64,000 nt of DNA from Rhinopithecus roxellana. Its lineage: Eukaryota; Chordata; Mammalia; Primates; Cercopithecidae. Positions 1-12,800 of the stretch are shown piece after piece; the first letter of the stretch is position 1; each line of letters begins with the position of its first letter. The translations under genes were made by a program, and so were the position numbers. Below the pieces are notes generated by a model. That model was not told where the DNA came from and made no database searches. It worked only from the letters and a program-made list of their open reading frames with translations. Location: contig NC_044556.1 of assembly GCF_007565055.1 (NCBI RefSeq), positions 136,065,808 through 136,129,807 on the forward strand, written 5' to 3'.

Positions 1-639
1 CTCCCTGCAAAGACATTAGATAATTGTCAGCACCCAATGTGTTTAGGTGGTACAAATGTTTATATTAGTCTAGGATTATCAGTGTGATCATTTAATTTAA
101 CATATCCCCTGGGGTATGTTTCTATTAAGTACATTTGGATAAACTGTCTTTAGATAATCTCCCAAGTACAGAAAGATGTGTACCCAACCACATAATTATA
201 CTGGGATTCTGAGACTAGTAGAAATATTTTGGTTTTAGATAGTTACATTGGTAGCCAGAGCCTACTAATGCATTTTCTACAGGGTAAGGATATTTTTAAA
301 ATCCTACTCAAGTGGCATAAGCTTGTTTAGGAATCATAATTAAATCAACCTCAAGTCTGAAAGAACCACACATGAAGATTATTATGCTGGCCTCCTATTA
401 GTCTTTCCTGGTGACTCTTATGAATAAGCCTGTAGTCTATACAAGGTGTGTTAAGTAAATAGATTAGGTGTAGCATTGGTGTTTTGGGTCACGGGAATGT
501 TTGATAATTTTCCAGTTTTTTGGCCTGCCAATATCAGACTGTCAACCAAATAGAATGCTTCCTTTATAAAAAAGATATGTGTACACTTAGGTACACATGC
601 ACTTGGGTATATGTAAATTTATATGCATATGTGTGTGCA

Positions 640-666
640 TATATGTGTGTGTGTGTGTGTGTGTGT
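640..666. repeat. (TG)n microsatellite
   Basis: Alternating TG run of about 13 units, preceded by shorter mixed 'tatatgcatatgtgtg' sequence. A simple repeat, likely length-variable. Confidence 0.9.
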
Positions 667-2589
667 ATTTAAGCAGAATTTATGTTTTGAATACATTTCC
701 TTGTCACACATTTCTCCAAATGCATAATGCCCAACAAAATAATGGTATTTAAATCTAGCTTCCATGATTGTGTCTTTGTCTGATACAATGCCTAATCACA
801 GTAGGTTCTTAATAAATATTTTATTGGAACCATCTATTCTTTAATTTGGAGAGGATTTAAAACTTAAGAGCAAATACTTTGAAAAGAGGTGGACATCTCT
901 TTGAATTCAAGATTCATTACTTAATGTCTTTTTGTTCGTGGAGAAATTATTTAACCTCTCTAAGTCTGAGGAAAGTGGGGTAAAATAATGGCTACTCAAC
1001 ATTGTCATGGTTAAATGAGATATTGGTAAAGTGCTTCAGCAGTTTCTGATACATGAATTAGTTGTTACTAATAATGTTGGCACATGAATTCTGACAGGTT
1101 AGTTATTCTCTTGAATATATGTAAATCATACATTGTATCTTTACTTTCTTTTAAAGCACATATACTTGAATTTTTCTTTAGTTGTTGTGTTTGTCTTACT
1201 TTGGGCACATTTACCATTTTATAAAACATTGAAACTTTGTTGGAGAGAGAAAAACCATCTCTATCAATCAAATTTTAATTCAACTTATAAAAGGTAAGGT
1301 TTCATATTTAGTGCTAGGAGGAATTCTCACTGGCTTAGTACAAGAAGGTTAATTCCTCACTAATGTTCTGTGTTCCATGGGGTCTGGTAGAGTATTCTGC
1401 TTCACAGTCACTCAGGAACCCAAGCTGATGGTGGCTCTACCATAATTTAGAACATGCAGCATCTTCAGTCACTTAACGAGGGAAAAACCTGGAGGATATG
1501 GCATTGAATAAATAAAAATAAATTTGTTACTTTTGTCTCATCCCAGAAGCGACACATTTCACTCCCTTATTACCCAGTAGGCAAGCTGTTATTGTGGCCT
1601 AATGGTATACTAGAGCTGGCTCATAATGACTCAGGGAGAGTCAATGATATGTTTCTCTTCCTAGCTCTGTGTTCAGCAACATCGGAGCTAGCAATCAGCT
1701 ATGATGGGAACATTTACACCACAGAGATTGAAAAATGACAAAAATTAGGGGTTTTTTTGTTAGAGAGGAATTTATTAGCACCCCACTGACCTGATTTTTC
1801 CTAACTGAAAGGGTACTCAGAAATGTAGAATGGCAAAGAAATAGTTGGAGAATGTTATTGTTTTATATGCCATAGGGTGTAAATCTACCCAGAAATTATG
1901 TTATTCCAAAATACCATGCACAGACTTAGGTACCTGAGAAAGACATTGAACTTGGAATAATTGCCATTTAAGTTGCTATCTACACCTAGATAAATATCAT
2001 TCTTTTGAGCCTCTGTTTCTTTGTAGTGCCATAAAATTATCTTTGGATATAATAGGGTTTTAAGAGATAATGTGTGAACATACTTAGCATAATGCATCTA
2101 GAAACATTTAGTGAATTCTTGATGAGTATGGCATTAGCTGGTCTGAGGAAAATCTAAGAAAAAACATCAACATTAGGTGCATGGATGGTTTTCATGTCAT
2201 TTATTAAACCTACAAAACCTACATTTATCACATGCCTCCTGAGTGACATTCTGTGGGTGATGAATATGAAATAGTTACTGCCTTGAAGGGACTTTCAATG
2301 TAGGCAGGCATTTAACAGACCTTTGCCTTTAAATTAAGAAGTAAATCCATCTGCAGTAGAGCTGACCAGGAAGATCTGAGCTGAGATCTCAGAGGAGCAA
2401 GTAATTTTCCGCTGGAGCTCTCCATGGTGCTTGTTCCATTGTCCTTCAGCCTGTCCTGCTCCTTCATTCTTGGTAGTCTTACTCCAGTTCAGAAACCTAG
2501 ACTCTGGTTCACTTTGCTCCTTCTTTTCCCTTACTGCATTGTAGGTCAAGGCTACCTATTTACAACTTTAGGATACCAATATGTATCTC

Positions 2590-3182
2590 TGTATGAGGGT
2601 TCTCCAGAGGTACATAAATAATAGGATATATACATATATGAAAGGGAGCTTATTAGGAAAAACTGGCTCACACAATCTCAAGTCAAAGTCCCACAATAGG
2701 CCATCTGCAAGCTGGGGAAGAAAGAAGCCAGTAGTGACTCAGTCCAAGTCCAAAACCCTCAAAAGCAGGGAAGCCAACAGTGAAGCCTTGAGCCTGTGAC
2801 CAAAGGCCCGAGAGCCCCTTGGACTCACTGGTGTAAGTCCAAGAGTCCAAAGGCCGAAGAACCTGGAGTCTGTTGTCCAAGGGCAGGAGGAACAGGGCAG
2901 GAGGAACGGAAGAAAGCATCCATCATGGGAGACAGACAAAAGCCAGAAGACTCAGCAAGCCAGCTTATCCCACTTTCTTCCACCTGCTTTGTTCCAGTTA
3001 TGCTGGCAGCCAACTAGATAGTGCCCACCCACATTGAGGGGGGTCTTCCTCCCCCAGTACATTGACTCAAATGTTAGTCTCCTTTGGCAACACCCTCACA
3101 GATGCACCCAGAAAGAATACTTTACCAGCTTTCTAGGTATCCTTCAATCCAATCAAGTTGACACCTAATTTTAACTATCACA
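2590..3182 (-). mobile_element. Solo LTR of an endogenous retrovirus, minus orientation
   Basis: Read on the minus strand it begins 'tgtgatagttaaaattaggtg' and ends close to 'ggagaaccctcatac', so it has the TG...CA ends of an LTR and a length of about 590 bp. The sequence resembles a common primate LTR family whose 5' end reads 'tgtgatggttaattttaggtg'; I cannot name the subfamily. No retroviral internal coding sequence adjoins it, so it is a solo LTR. Short open frames inside it are not genes. Confidence 0.7.
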
Positions 3183-4279
3183 TCTAGTGTAACCTCGTCT
3201 TTGCCAAACCGTGACCTTACCTCACATCTGCTCACACTGCAGCAGCCTGTGTATTCCTGACTCAGACCCCTTCACAACTTAATGAACGTGATGCTACTCA
3301 TTCAGAGGAGTAATGTGGCTCATTATGTACATTTAGAAATTTTATGAATAAATCGACTTTGAAACACAACTCTTCCTAGCTCAGATAAATCCTCTTCAAC
3401 ATCTAATATCTAGAAAGTTTCATGTTATGCTCTGACCCTGAATGCTGCTGCTAGATTTCCCTCTTATCTACAGAAGCCATGAGGTTAGGGTAACTCTGAA
3501 GGAGTAATAGTTCAAGACATTCTGTAGTGGAAAGGTGCTTTTTGGAGCCATATTCTAATTTTAATATAACCCACAGGTTGAATCTAGATGATATAAAAGA
3601 CCAAATAGAAAGACATTAAGACAGTAATTTTGACCTCACTAATTTTATGACATATATTTATATAATTTTATTACATTTATTAAAAATGTATTAAAATGGC
3701 TAAAATAATTTGGAAGAGAAGGGAAGGGAAAAAATATGGCTGGACCTCCTCTTTGCTTGACTCAGTTACAGAATTAGCTTAATTTTCTTTGCCCCTCCAA
3801 GACCTTCGTGTCATTTAGCTCTCCTCTAACCTCATCAGGTTCGTAACTCACGAGACTCCAAGTCTTCTCCCAATACTCCTGCAGTTTCCTAAAAGCTTTC
3901 TTGCTTGTGGTCTCATTGCCTTCTGATTATTTGTGTTGATTATAACCTTTTGTACTTTGATGTAGGGCAAAACTCAGCCCCTTCAAAATATCAAAAGAAA
4001 TCTATCAATAGCAAGCATTTTGTGAATTTGGTAGATTTGCTCGTAAATTTGGGGTCTATGTCATAAAGCACCTTGTGCTTTTCCTGCTCTTTCCTTGGCC
4101 ACCACCCCCTCGCCTCCCCATTACATTTCTCTGCTTCTTTCCTCTGAATAGTCCCAGAAGTTCCATATAACTCTCCTCTTATTGTGTAAAGCAGTTCAGC
4201 ATATTTCAACATTTACCCTCAAACCAGCATAATTAAATTCATTGAGATCATGAGAAACGCATGGGGTAGCTGTAGAGTT

Positions 4280-4440
4280 TGGTTTCTGGAGCTTCACCGA
4301 GTTCAGACTCCAGCTTTGCTACCTGCTGTATCTGTTACTTTGAGCAAGTCACTTAAACTCTCTGATCCATGAAGTGAAGATGATAATAATACTCTCTCAT
4401 GGGGACTTTTGTGAGGATTAAAAGTGAGAATTTGTATAAA
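4280..4440 (+). mobile_element. MIR SINE fragment
   Basis: Shows the MIR core order: a 'gagcaagtcacttaaactctct' type segment, then 'gatgataataatactctctcatgg' and 'gtgaggattaaaagtgag'. It is diverged, as expected for an ancient mammalian SINE. Confidence 0.7.
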
Positions 4441-6034
4441 AAATGAAGCTTTATATATAGTGTGTGCATTTTGTGCATGTTAGTGCTTTTTTCTCCTCCC
4501 TTTTCCATTTATTGATGGGTTATACCCTCATTATACATAAAACCTGTTTGTTTCTATCACACTAATATTTTTTAAAGGGAGCTTAGATAGGAAAGAGATG
4601 AAAACAATAGCTTACTTTAATAGATATCAAACTATTGGCGCTTTCTCATGAAGAAATTTATGTGGTGTTTACTGTGCCTAAAATACTGTTCAAGTATTAG
4701 AATTCTTTTAAGAGAATAATTAAATAATGATAAATGCATGAGTTAACATCAGAGGCTATTTTAATACTAAACTATTTTAAAAACTTTAAATTAGCTCATT
4801 TTTTTTCTTTTTATTGTATATTTAAACCAGTGTTAGTTTATTTGGGATGTCCTTTGTTTCCATTACCCTGGTTAGCCCAGAGTTGGATTAATTGCATATA
4901 AAAATGGACTCACTTGAAGATATCTTTTATTTACAAACACTTTTAAATTCATCGAAGACATTCTCACTGTCTACAGTGTAGTATAAACACATGAAATTAA
5001 GATATTTTGTTATTTATTACTCTTCATATTTTAGCAGAGCAATATACTCTTCATATTTGTTCAGAGAATAGTAAACCTATATTCTTACTTTTGCATACTT
5101 TATTACTTGGTATGGTCTTTGAAGGATCAAAGTTAATTTATATTACATTAATTTTATATAATTTATAAGGGGCTCCCTGTTCATCAAATCTGCTTTAACG
5201 TGTTATTTAGTAGTAGAGGTTAGCATATTTTCAAACATCTGTATAATTTCTGTTTTTTTTTTCACTCAGCTATTAAGCACCACATTTTTAAAACCCACCT
5301 TTGTTAGTTGATTTATGCACAGAACACTTGGCAGATGATGAGCACTTGACAGCAGGCATTTGGAAAATTACATGTTATTTGTCCTTAGTAACCTCAACAG
5401 CTGTTTCATCATAAGGGACTTTCTGAGGAGCAAGGCAACTAACAGTGATATATGATGTTAGTGAAAAAATAAAAATTAACTCATTGTAATATCAAACATT
5501 CTGATTGACTTACATGAAATTAGTAGGTGATAGTGTCTTCGATAAAGCTCTACATTATCTAAAGAAATTGACATTAGAATTACCAAAGTTTGATATAACC
5601 CTATGGGAAATCCCTGATTGAAAATTGAGTCATGATCCATAGTTTCCTTTTTAAATTTATTATGTGGAATTCGTAACATATTCATTGAGAAATAATGGAA
5701 TAAGGGTGGTACTAAGATCCCTACACTTACACATATAATCTTTTGTAACCTTTATGCAAATGAGCCATAGTAACTAGCTGCATCATTTATGCTAAGAATA
5801 TAGCAACAGCTTTCATGATGATGTGTTTTTTTCTTCTTTCTCCCCTTCATTTTACTACCCTTTGAGTTCTTGAGATTCTGCTCAATAAGAAAGAAATATG
5901 GTATCTACAGGGACAGATCTTCTCTTCCTTCTTCTCCACATTGATAAATAACAAGGAGTTGCAGTGATTCAGGGAATATTGTGTAGTTTGCACAGCTCTT
6001 GAAGTGGCCCACTGGTAACCATGGTATGAATTCT

Positions 6035-6108
6035 TCTGGCTGTCCACCAGATTAAAATGTATATATGCAAATCTGGCTGTCTACCAGATTAAAATTTATA
6101 TATATATA
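6035..6108. repeat. Tandem duplication of a 37-bp unit
   Basis: Two adjacent copies of a unit starting 'tctggctgtccaccagatta' (6035) and 'tctggctgtctaccagatta' (6072), each followed by 'aaaat', a TA-rich run and 'atgca'. The second copy has a longer TA run. A local slippage-type duplication. Confidence 0.85.
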
Positions 6109-6332
6109 TGCACACTTCAGTGCATTCTGTCATTGCTATAATACCTCAATATGTGCCTTCTCAGTGTTGAGTTTGAGATTGATAATTGGTACATTAGTGT
6201 TATTTGAATTTTTTCTTTCACTCCCATCTCCTACTTCTACTTAAATGCTGGAATTGTGTGGTCATTTTATTTTGAGACAGAATCTTGGTAACCTATGTAA
6301 TAAAATAATGGTGAACTCTTGTTCATAAGTCT

Positions 6333-6480
6333 TAGGTGGCTTTTGATATGCAGATTCCTAGACTGCCCTGACCTAATATTCTGATTCAGTAAATCTGGAC
6401 TGGAACTAAGGACTTTGTATTTTTAATAAATGCTGAGTACCTTTGCTGGAACACTGCTGAGCTGAGGATGCCAGGTTGCC
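6333..6480 (+). mobile_element. MER5-like hAT DNA transposon fragment
   Basis: Contains 'atatgcagattcctagactg' and 'attctgattcagtaaatctgg' in the order expected of MER5A-type non-autonomous hAT-Charlie elements. Old and diverged; the assignment is from memory of the consensus. Confidence 0.45.
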
Positions 6481-6867
6481 CACATCTGGAAAATGGTCAG
6501 CTCTATTGCTTGCACTCGCTGTAATGTCCTAGAATTGAGCCTGGATGTATTTGTGGAAGATTTCCATATTTGCTAAACATCTACTATGTTAACAATAGTG
6601 ACCAAAACAAAGATCCATTCCCTCATGGAGCTTTTACAGATTTATTTCCAGCCCATTCATTAGTGACTAAACACTTGTATCTTTTATCATTAGGCATGAA
6701 ACATATGACTGAATGGGTTTTTAAAGCTGTCCCCATGGGGTATGTATTACAAAACTTGCATTTGAAATATAGAATCATATTTATGTTGAGAACATCCAGA
6801 TCAGAGCCTCAGTTTTTGGACATCGATCCTAATTAAATATTGTGCAGTTTCCCATACTGGCGAGGGT

Positions 6868-6899
6868 TGCATACTGGTTCAACTGCATACTGGTTCAAC
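6868..6899. repeat. 16-bp tandem duplication next to a splice acceptor
   Basis: Two perfect copies of 'tgcatactggttcaac', followed by 'tgc'. It occupies -64 to -33 relative to the first base of local exon 1, overlapping the zone where a branch point normally lies. Confidence 0.95.
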
Positions 6900-6931
6900 T
6901 GCTGACCAGGTTTGTCATTAAATATTTTCAG

Positions 6932-7052
6932 ACCTCAAGCAGTGGAAGGCACTCTGTTCGCATTACTGGCCTTAGTACTATTGATTTCCGAGCTGGCTTT
7001 TCTCGAAAGCCTACCCTGGACTTCAAAAAAACAGTCAGCAGACCAGTGCAAG
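6932..7052 (+). CDS. HMCN1: HMCN1 local exon 1: end of the post-VWA region
   Basis: Coding exon of 121 nt, entered in phase 0 and left in phase 1. It encodes [13 protein letters not shown] followed by [18 protein letters not shown] and KKTVSRPVQ, which I recognise as hemicentin-1 between the VWA domain and the Ig array. This segment of the secreted matrix protein has no Ig fold of its own. The acceptor is 'attttcag|acc', with a poor pyrimidine tract; the donor is 'gcaag|gtttgt'. The final G joins GA of the next exon to make glycine. The frame also stays open upstream of the acceptor, but that part is not hemicentin sequence. Confidence 0.95.
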
Positions 7053-7944
7053 GTTTGTATGTGCATATTATTTAAATTGACATAGTAGATATCCAAATGA
7101 AAAATATTTCTCAGACTGTCTATAATTTTATAATTTTGTAGTATTCGATAAAATTGAGAAGCATAGCTTTAAATGTGACTGTTCTCTTGGCCTAGTCACT
7201 TTCTCAAAGCGTAATCCCAAGACCACTGATATCAAAATCACTGAGGGTGCTTGTTAAAAATTAAGATTCCTGGACCCCACTCCAGATCTCCTGTCATGGA
7301 AGGTAGGGCCCAGGAATATGGACTTCAGTCAGCACCTCAGTTGATTCTTACACTTACTAAATTTTGAGAATTACTAACCCAGATCTTGAGATTTTTTTCT
7401 TACCAAAACCTATAAATTACCTATTGTCAAGGTAAAATGTGTATATATAGCTGAAAAATTAAACACGTTACATATCATTGTTTTTCAAAGATAAAATTAT
7501 TGATTTTTAAACCTTGTCCTCTTATTTTATTTATACATTAAGATTTATAATTTTTTAGCTGAAAAGAAGCTTAACTATAATGTAACAGTTAAAATTTGGG
7601 GGAGGTTATTGTTCATTTATTTTTATTGCTGCATTTCCTGGAAAGATACACAATAATTTAACTTCAAAAGTATTCATGTGATCAAACATTATATAAAGTT
7701 TTCACAATTCTAATTTTTTTTTTACATGTAAGCATAGTTAAAATACTATAAAAGTAATTTCTTAGGATTTCCTAAGTTTCTCTGGTCATGCATAAACGGT
7801 CTTTTATGTAGAAACAATTCTGCAACTGATCCAGAATTTGTAGGCATCCTTATGGTACTCATATATTATTATCATGCAAATACTTATTTGTTATATAACT
7901 TCAATTGCATGTTTCTTATAAATGATAAAATCTTTCTCTTGTAG
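7053..7944 (+). other. HMCN1: Intron 1 (892 bp, phase 1)
   Basis: GT-AG intron. Apart from a MER5-like fragment at about 7195-7385 it holds AT-rich unique sequence with no exon or RNA gene that I can see. Confidence 0.9.
7195..7385 (+). mobile_element. MER5-like hAT DNA transposon fragment
   Basis: Contains 'aaaatcactgagggtgcttg', 'gattcctggaccccactcca' and a terminal 'ttttgagaattactaaccc', matching the layout of MER5A: inverted 'ttctcaaa' and 'tttgagaa' ends around a 'cctggaccccactcc' core. Confidence 0.6.
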
Positions 7945-8208
7945 GAATACCTACCTATGTGCTGCTCAATACTTCTGGAATTTCCACTCCAGCTAGAATA
8001 GATCTTCTTGAACTTTTGAATATCTCAGGCAGTTCTCTTAAGACTATTCCTGTTAAATATTACCCAGATCGAAAACCTTATGGCATATGGAATGTTTCTG
8101 ACTTTGTACCACCAAATGAAGCTTTCTTTCTCAAAGTAACAGGCTATGATGAGGATGATTACCTCTTCCAGAGAGTATCAAGTGTTTCCTTTTCTAGTAT
8201 TGTCCCAG
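7945..8208 (+). CDS. HMCN1: HMCN1 local exon 2: linker before the Ig array
   Basis: Coding exon of 264 nt, phase 1 in and phase 1 out. It encodes GIPTYVLLNTSGISTPARID, then LLELLNISGSSLKTIPVKYY, PYGIWNVSDFVPPNEAFFLK, VTGYDEDDYLFQR and VSSVSFSSIVP. This is the remainder of the segment between the VWA domain and Ig domain 1. Three N-glycosylation sequons are visible (NTS, NIS, NVS), fitting a secreted protein. The acceptor is 'ttctcttgtag|gaat' and the donor 'cccag|gtaaga' is strong. The last G combines with AT of the next exon to give the aspartate that opens Ig domain 1. Confidence 0.97.
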
Positions 8209-9740
8209 GTAAGACATCATTTTATTCAACATTGGAATATTGACAGTTTAAGGGGGTGGCGTTGTCCCGTAGGTACATAACGGACTATAAAATAAAAAGT
8301 AGTATCTTCATATTATTACTGCATCACCAAATTGATGAACATTTACATGTAGGGCAATACAGTTTTTCTTAGCTGTTAAATAGCACATCCAAAGTTTCAT
8401 GTTAAGTCTCACTGATTGCAAATCTGAGAATTTTGATTCGTCAGTATAAGAGCTGGAACTGGAAAATTCTGGTGCTCTCTTTCCCTCTAAAAAAGCCTGG
8501 GGCATATATTTGCTTAAACTATCTAAATTGGTTAAATGTTTATATACAATTGTCAGAAACTTTCTGCTCCATAGATAGCGGTTCATAGTAAACAACAGGT
8601 GATCACTGCATTTATTTGTCTAGTTGGTTAGTTGGCTAGTTAATTGTACATTTGCTACTATGTAGAGAGGAGATTACAGATTAGATATTATTTGGAAGCA
8701 TCAGCTAGCATTTCAGCTTAGCGGTACTCGAGCTATTTTTCAAGGCTCATGACTGAACTCTGACCCAATCTTTTTTTTCTTTGAGACGGAGTCTTGCTCT
8801 GTCGCCCAGGCCAAAGTGCAGTGGCGTGATTTTGGCTCACTGCAAGCTCTACCTCCCGGGTTCATGCCATTCTCCTGCCTCAGCCTCCTGAGTAGCTGGA
8901 ACTACAGGTGCCCGCCACCTCTCCTGGCTAATTTTTTGTATTTTTAGTAGAGACGGGTTTCACCGTATTAGCCAGGATGGTCTCAATCTCTTGACATCGT
9001 GATCTGCCCGCCTCGGCCTCCCAAAGTGCTGGGATTACAGGCATGAGTCACCGCGCCCAGCCAGAACTCTGACCCAATGTTTAGGATTGTAGCTTGAACC
9101 ATGGACTGACAGAGATATAAGATTGCTTATAAAATTATACTATTAGGTGGAGGGACAAAAATTTATCATTTATACATAAGACAGTGATTTGGGAAATTCA
9201 GGAACAATTCTATAGCTTTTGTTTACTAGTTGTAGAGTGGTGAGAATAGAACCAACCTCAATATTTCCTCATATACAATATTCAAAGTTGGCTTAGCCCC
9301 TACTTTGAATGCTACAAAATCTGTTGGATTCCTATAAGTCATTTTTTTACATTTATTTTGGAAAAACAATTTGATTCTGAGATATGTGGGTTCTTATGTT
9401 TTTGAAATAAAAACATATTCTAGAATTGATATATTATTACTTATTTGGTAGCATTTTTTCTATCTTGGTGGTACAAAAAAATACTGTGTCTTAAAAACTG
9501 TGGAGTCTTAGATTCAATGAATACTGTAGTAAGGGGCTCATAAAGATACCCAGAAATCAACCAGCTTTGAACAAATAAAGATAGAAAAAGTAATTTTTAG
9601 TGATCTGGGTTAATTGGAATGCAGAGGATTTACTGGAATAATTTAAGTATAAAGATTTTGAATGGATTAAGAGGCAGTACTTAACATCATTGTGACCTTT
9701 TTGCTTATGTTTTTTGTTTTTGTTTTTGTTTTTTTCCCAG
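8209..9740 (+). other. HMCN1: Intron 2 (1,532 bp, phase 1)
   Basis: GT-AG intron containing one full-length Alu in minus orientation (8770-9063). Otherwise AT-rich unique sequence. The acceptor follows a long T/G-rich tract ending 'gtttttttcccag'. Confidence 0.9.
8770..9063 (-). mobile_element. AluY-type SINE, minus strand
   Basis: Full-length Alu beginning in poly(T) and ending '...caccgcgcccagcc'. It is flanked by a perfect 15-bp target-site duplication, 'gaactctgacccaat' (8755-8769 and 9064-9078). The 'tgcaagctctacctcccggg' segment points to a Y-type copy. Confidence 0.95.
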
Positions 9741-9885
9741 ATGCTCCCAAAGTTACAATGCCTGAGAAAACCCCAGGGTACTATCTGCAGCCCGGCCAAA
9801 TTCCCTGCTCTGTTGACAGTCTTTTGCCCTTTACCTTGAGCTTTGTCAGAAATGGAGTCACACTTGGAGTAGATCAGTATTTGAA
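9741..9885 (+). CDS. HMCN1: HMCN1 local exon 3: first half of Ig domain 1
   Basis: Coding exon of 145 nt, phase 1 in and phase 2 out. It encodes DAPKVTMPEKTPGYYLQPGQ, IPCSVDSLLPF, TLSFVRNGVTLGV and DQYLK. The B-strand cysteine is in IPCSV. The place where Ig folds usually carry the core tryptophan reads LSFVRNG, so this first domain has Phe instead of Trp. The donor is 'ttgaa|gtaggt' at 9886; the in-frame TAG just after it shows that reading through would truncate the protein. The trailing AA joins A of exon 4 to give the lysine before ESASV. Confidence 0.96.
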
Positions 9886-12800
9886 GTAGGTACATGTTTC
9901 TGTCAGTAATAAGATTCAGTATTAAACATGTAAATATAAATAGCCTATTATTGCAATGTACTTTTTCACTGGAAATTCTCACTTGCTACATAGTCTGGAC
10001 TATTAGCAGTGAACAAAATGGAGACAAATCTGTGCCGTTGTGGAGGTTATATTGTCATAGAGGGAGACAGTAAACAGAAGATAAATATAATAATATAATA
10101 AATACTGGAACATATTCAAATGTTGACTCCTGTGTTATAGAATCTGAATGTTTCATAATTTGACGGTCTGTTGTTAAGACAAATACAGAATTATGAAAAT
10201 GACATTAAGTACAAAATCTTGAAAGGAGACCTTGCAAATGAGAGGCCCTGAAGCTTTAGCTTTATTGGCTTCATGGTAAAAGTGTTTCTGAATCTGATTT
10301 AAAGTGTTATGACAAGTGAATCTGGTAAGCATACAGCAGGTTAGTTGGGTTGAATAATGCTGATAGGTGGAGTGGATGTAGCATTGGCCAATTTGAAATC
10401 CTAAAATTCAGAGTAAGGGGCATTGGAGCAAAGACATAAAGATGCCAAGAAAGATGATCAACAAGGTATCCAGAGAAGAGTATTCAAACACCAGGAAGAG
10501 CAAATGCAAATGTATGAAGGCTAGAGTGGACTGGGCATGTGGGAAGGACAGACAGAAGGAGGCCGGTATGGCTGAAGCCCATTGAGCCAGGAGGAGAAGG
10601 GGAGCAGAGAAGGTCAGAGAGGCATGGTCTGTGCTGCAGGTGGGGTGACAGGTGGTTCACAGCAGGTGTGGCACCTGTATATAACAATCAGCAGGAGTGG
10701 GCTAGAGGGCACCAGCTTTTCCTTGTGAAGTTGGGTAACCTTTTTAGATAAATGCAAGTAATTTAATGATAAAAACTAAGTAAACCTTGAAAACTGGAGA
10801 AAAATGATTTCTGCAAAGTGTTGCCTTTTAACTTACTGTGAAACAACGTTTTGGGAAAATCTCTAGGAATTATTGTTTTATCAGACTTTTATACTGTTAA
10901 TTCAATATCAACATAACTTCTGTAAGATGTTAAATGTTTGACAGTCTCAGCTTATACAATCACTTTATGGGGACTCATTTTAATCAAAAATTTATGGCAG
11001 GAATGTTCATCATAACTAGGACATTTTCTACTCTTTAAAGATTAAACTGTATTATTTCCTGCCCCTTACATAGTATATCTTAATGATTTATTTAGCTGTG
11101 TATTTAATAACCAGCAACATAATTGACCAGGATATAAAATGATGAAGCTACATAACTAGCTGGTGAAATCAAATAATTCTGTTTTATGTTTAAACAGTAA
11201 CATTTTTCAAAGACACTTGAAATTCTTTAGAAGCATTAATTCATTAATTCCACACCATTCCTGGGAGGTAAGCCACGAGAATTCTTTTTCTCATTTTTCC
11301 AGCTCTGTGGCCCAGAGATATGACATGTTTTGCTGACATATATTAAGCTCTTTGGATGTGGGAAGTTAGAGACAAAATTAGGCATGAGTGATGATAGACT
11401 GATACTCTAATTCTGATTCACTCTCATGTCCCTACCCTAGATTTCCTAATAACATGAAACATGTGACTTAATGTTTGTTTATGTCAGTCACTTTGGTCAC
11501 CAGGGAATGTAAGAGAGAATCCGTTTGCATTAGCAGCAGGGTGCATTTTTATTTGACGTGTTCTTTTCCCTATTCCAAAGTCTACCCTTCAAAACTTTTT
11601 TTATTATGTCCACATAATGCTTAATGTCAACTGAGAAGACTCCATGAAAAAGAGAATTATTTTCATGTAACATTCCATAATCAAGAAAGGAACAAGTATA
11701 ACTGTAAAGAACATTCTTCAAGCATTTAGTAAACTGGTTGTATGTCTTTGGACAAATTACTTGTCCTTTCTCTATCTCAACTTTCATTTTTAAAAAGGGA
11801 TTTAGGACTCAAAGAATCTTCAGTTTCTGTTCTAAAATTTCCATCAATGTGTTTTTTATTAATCCTAATGTATGCTCAACTTTTCAGTAGGCACTGAAGA
11901 AAACACCAAAGATGTACATATTCCAAACCCCTACCTTCCTGAAACTTACCAGTACCTCCTAGATGATGACATTTACAAATTTATGCTTAGTATACTCCTG
12001 TTAAGCCTCGAAGATACAGCTTACATGATCAGTATGGTATGGAGTCAAGTGGTATTCTGCTTTCATTCTGAAAGTGACAAGAAGAACCACTGGCATGTAG
12101 TTAGTGCCTACAGAATTGAAAGGAAACAATGTTTAACTAAAGTGAATTTTCTCAGCTACTAAAACACATGGAACAATGACCTTGCTTTGTTTCTCACTTT
12201 CCTAAGGCACAGAAACCTGTTTTAACTTTTTTTTACAAACCCTAGTTGTAGCAAATAGGAGTTAAGAGCTCAGTAAGTTCTTCTTGGTTTTTGATGATAA
12301 GTATGATGTGTTTGGATGGAGAGAGATCTGGAGATATCACCATAAGGTATCATATTTTATACCACTTTCAGAATTCAGTGGAAAGTCTCTTGTCTGCAGT
12401 GGGCTTTTTACCTTATCTGTGTCTTGACTTTTTTAAGGTTATAAGTAGCTACAGATGATACAGGAGAAAAATTATGAAAACATTTTTGACATTTCAGCCA
12501 CACTTTAAAACAGGACAATGCCTATTTTTGTAGATCATTGAGCTCTTTGAAACAAAGATTAAATATCTATTATTAAGACACTTCCAGAAAATGAGAAATA
12601 ATTTGAACAGTGTTAGGGGACAAAGAATAAATATTTATTAAATGAATGAGTACATAATATAGTAGAGGGATTTTTTTTTAACCTAACTGATAGAGTTTAA
12701 CTATAAAACTGCTCATTTGTTTTCATTTCTCATTGTATACGTAGGTTGAACGATATATGGCCTATCGCCCCATGTGGAGCTTATCTAAAAGAAAGTTAAG

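Larger units (their letters stand above)
1..6931 (+). other. HMCN1: Intron upstream of local exon 1 (partial)
   Basis: No exon was found here. The stretch holds a (TG)n tract near 640, a solo LTR at 2590-3182, a MIR at about 4280-4440, a 37-bp tandem duplication at 6035-6108, a MER5-like fragment at about 6333-6480, and a 16-bp tandem duplication (6868-6899) close to the acceptor. It ends in the acceptor 'aatattttcag' at 6931, which has a short, weak pyrimidine tract. The rest is AT-rich sequence with no recognisable content. Confidence 0.85.

Noticed and set aside
2334..3017. Cluster of overlapping frames on both strands
   Set aside because: Explained by the relatively GC-rich solo LTR at 2590-3182.
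9557..9982. 141-codon minus-strand frame
   Set aside because: It is antisense to exon 3 and its T/G-rich acceptor tract; the lysine-rich stretch reflects that simple sequence.
11872..12162. 96-codon + strand frame in intron 3
   Set aside because: No recognisable domain and not needed for the HMCN1 frame; AT-rich intron noise.
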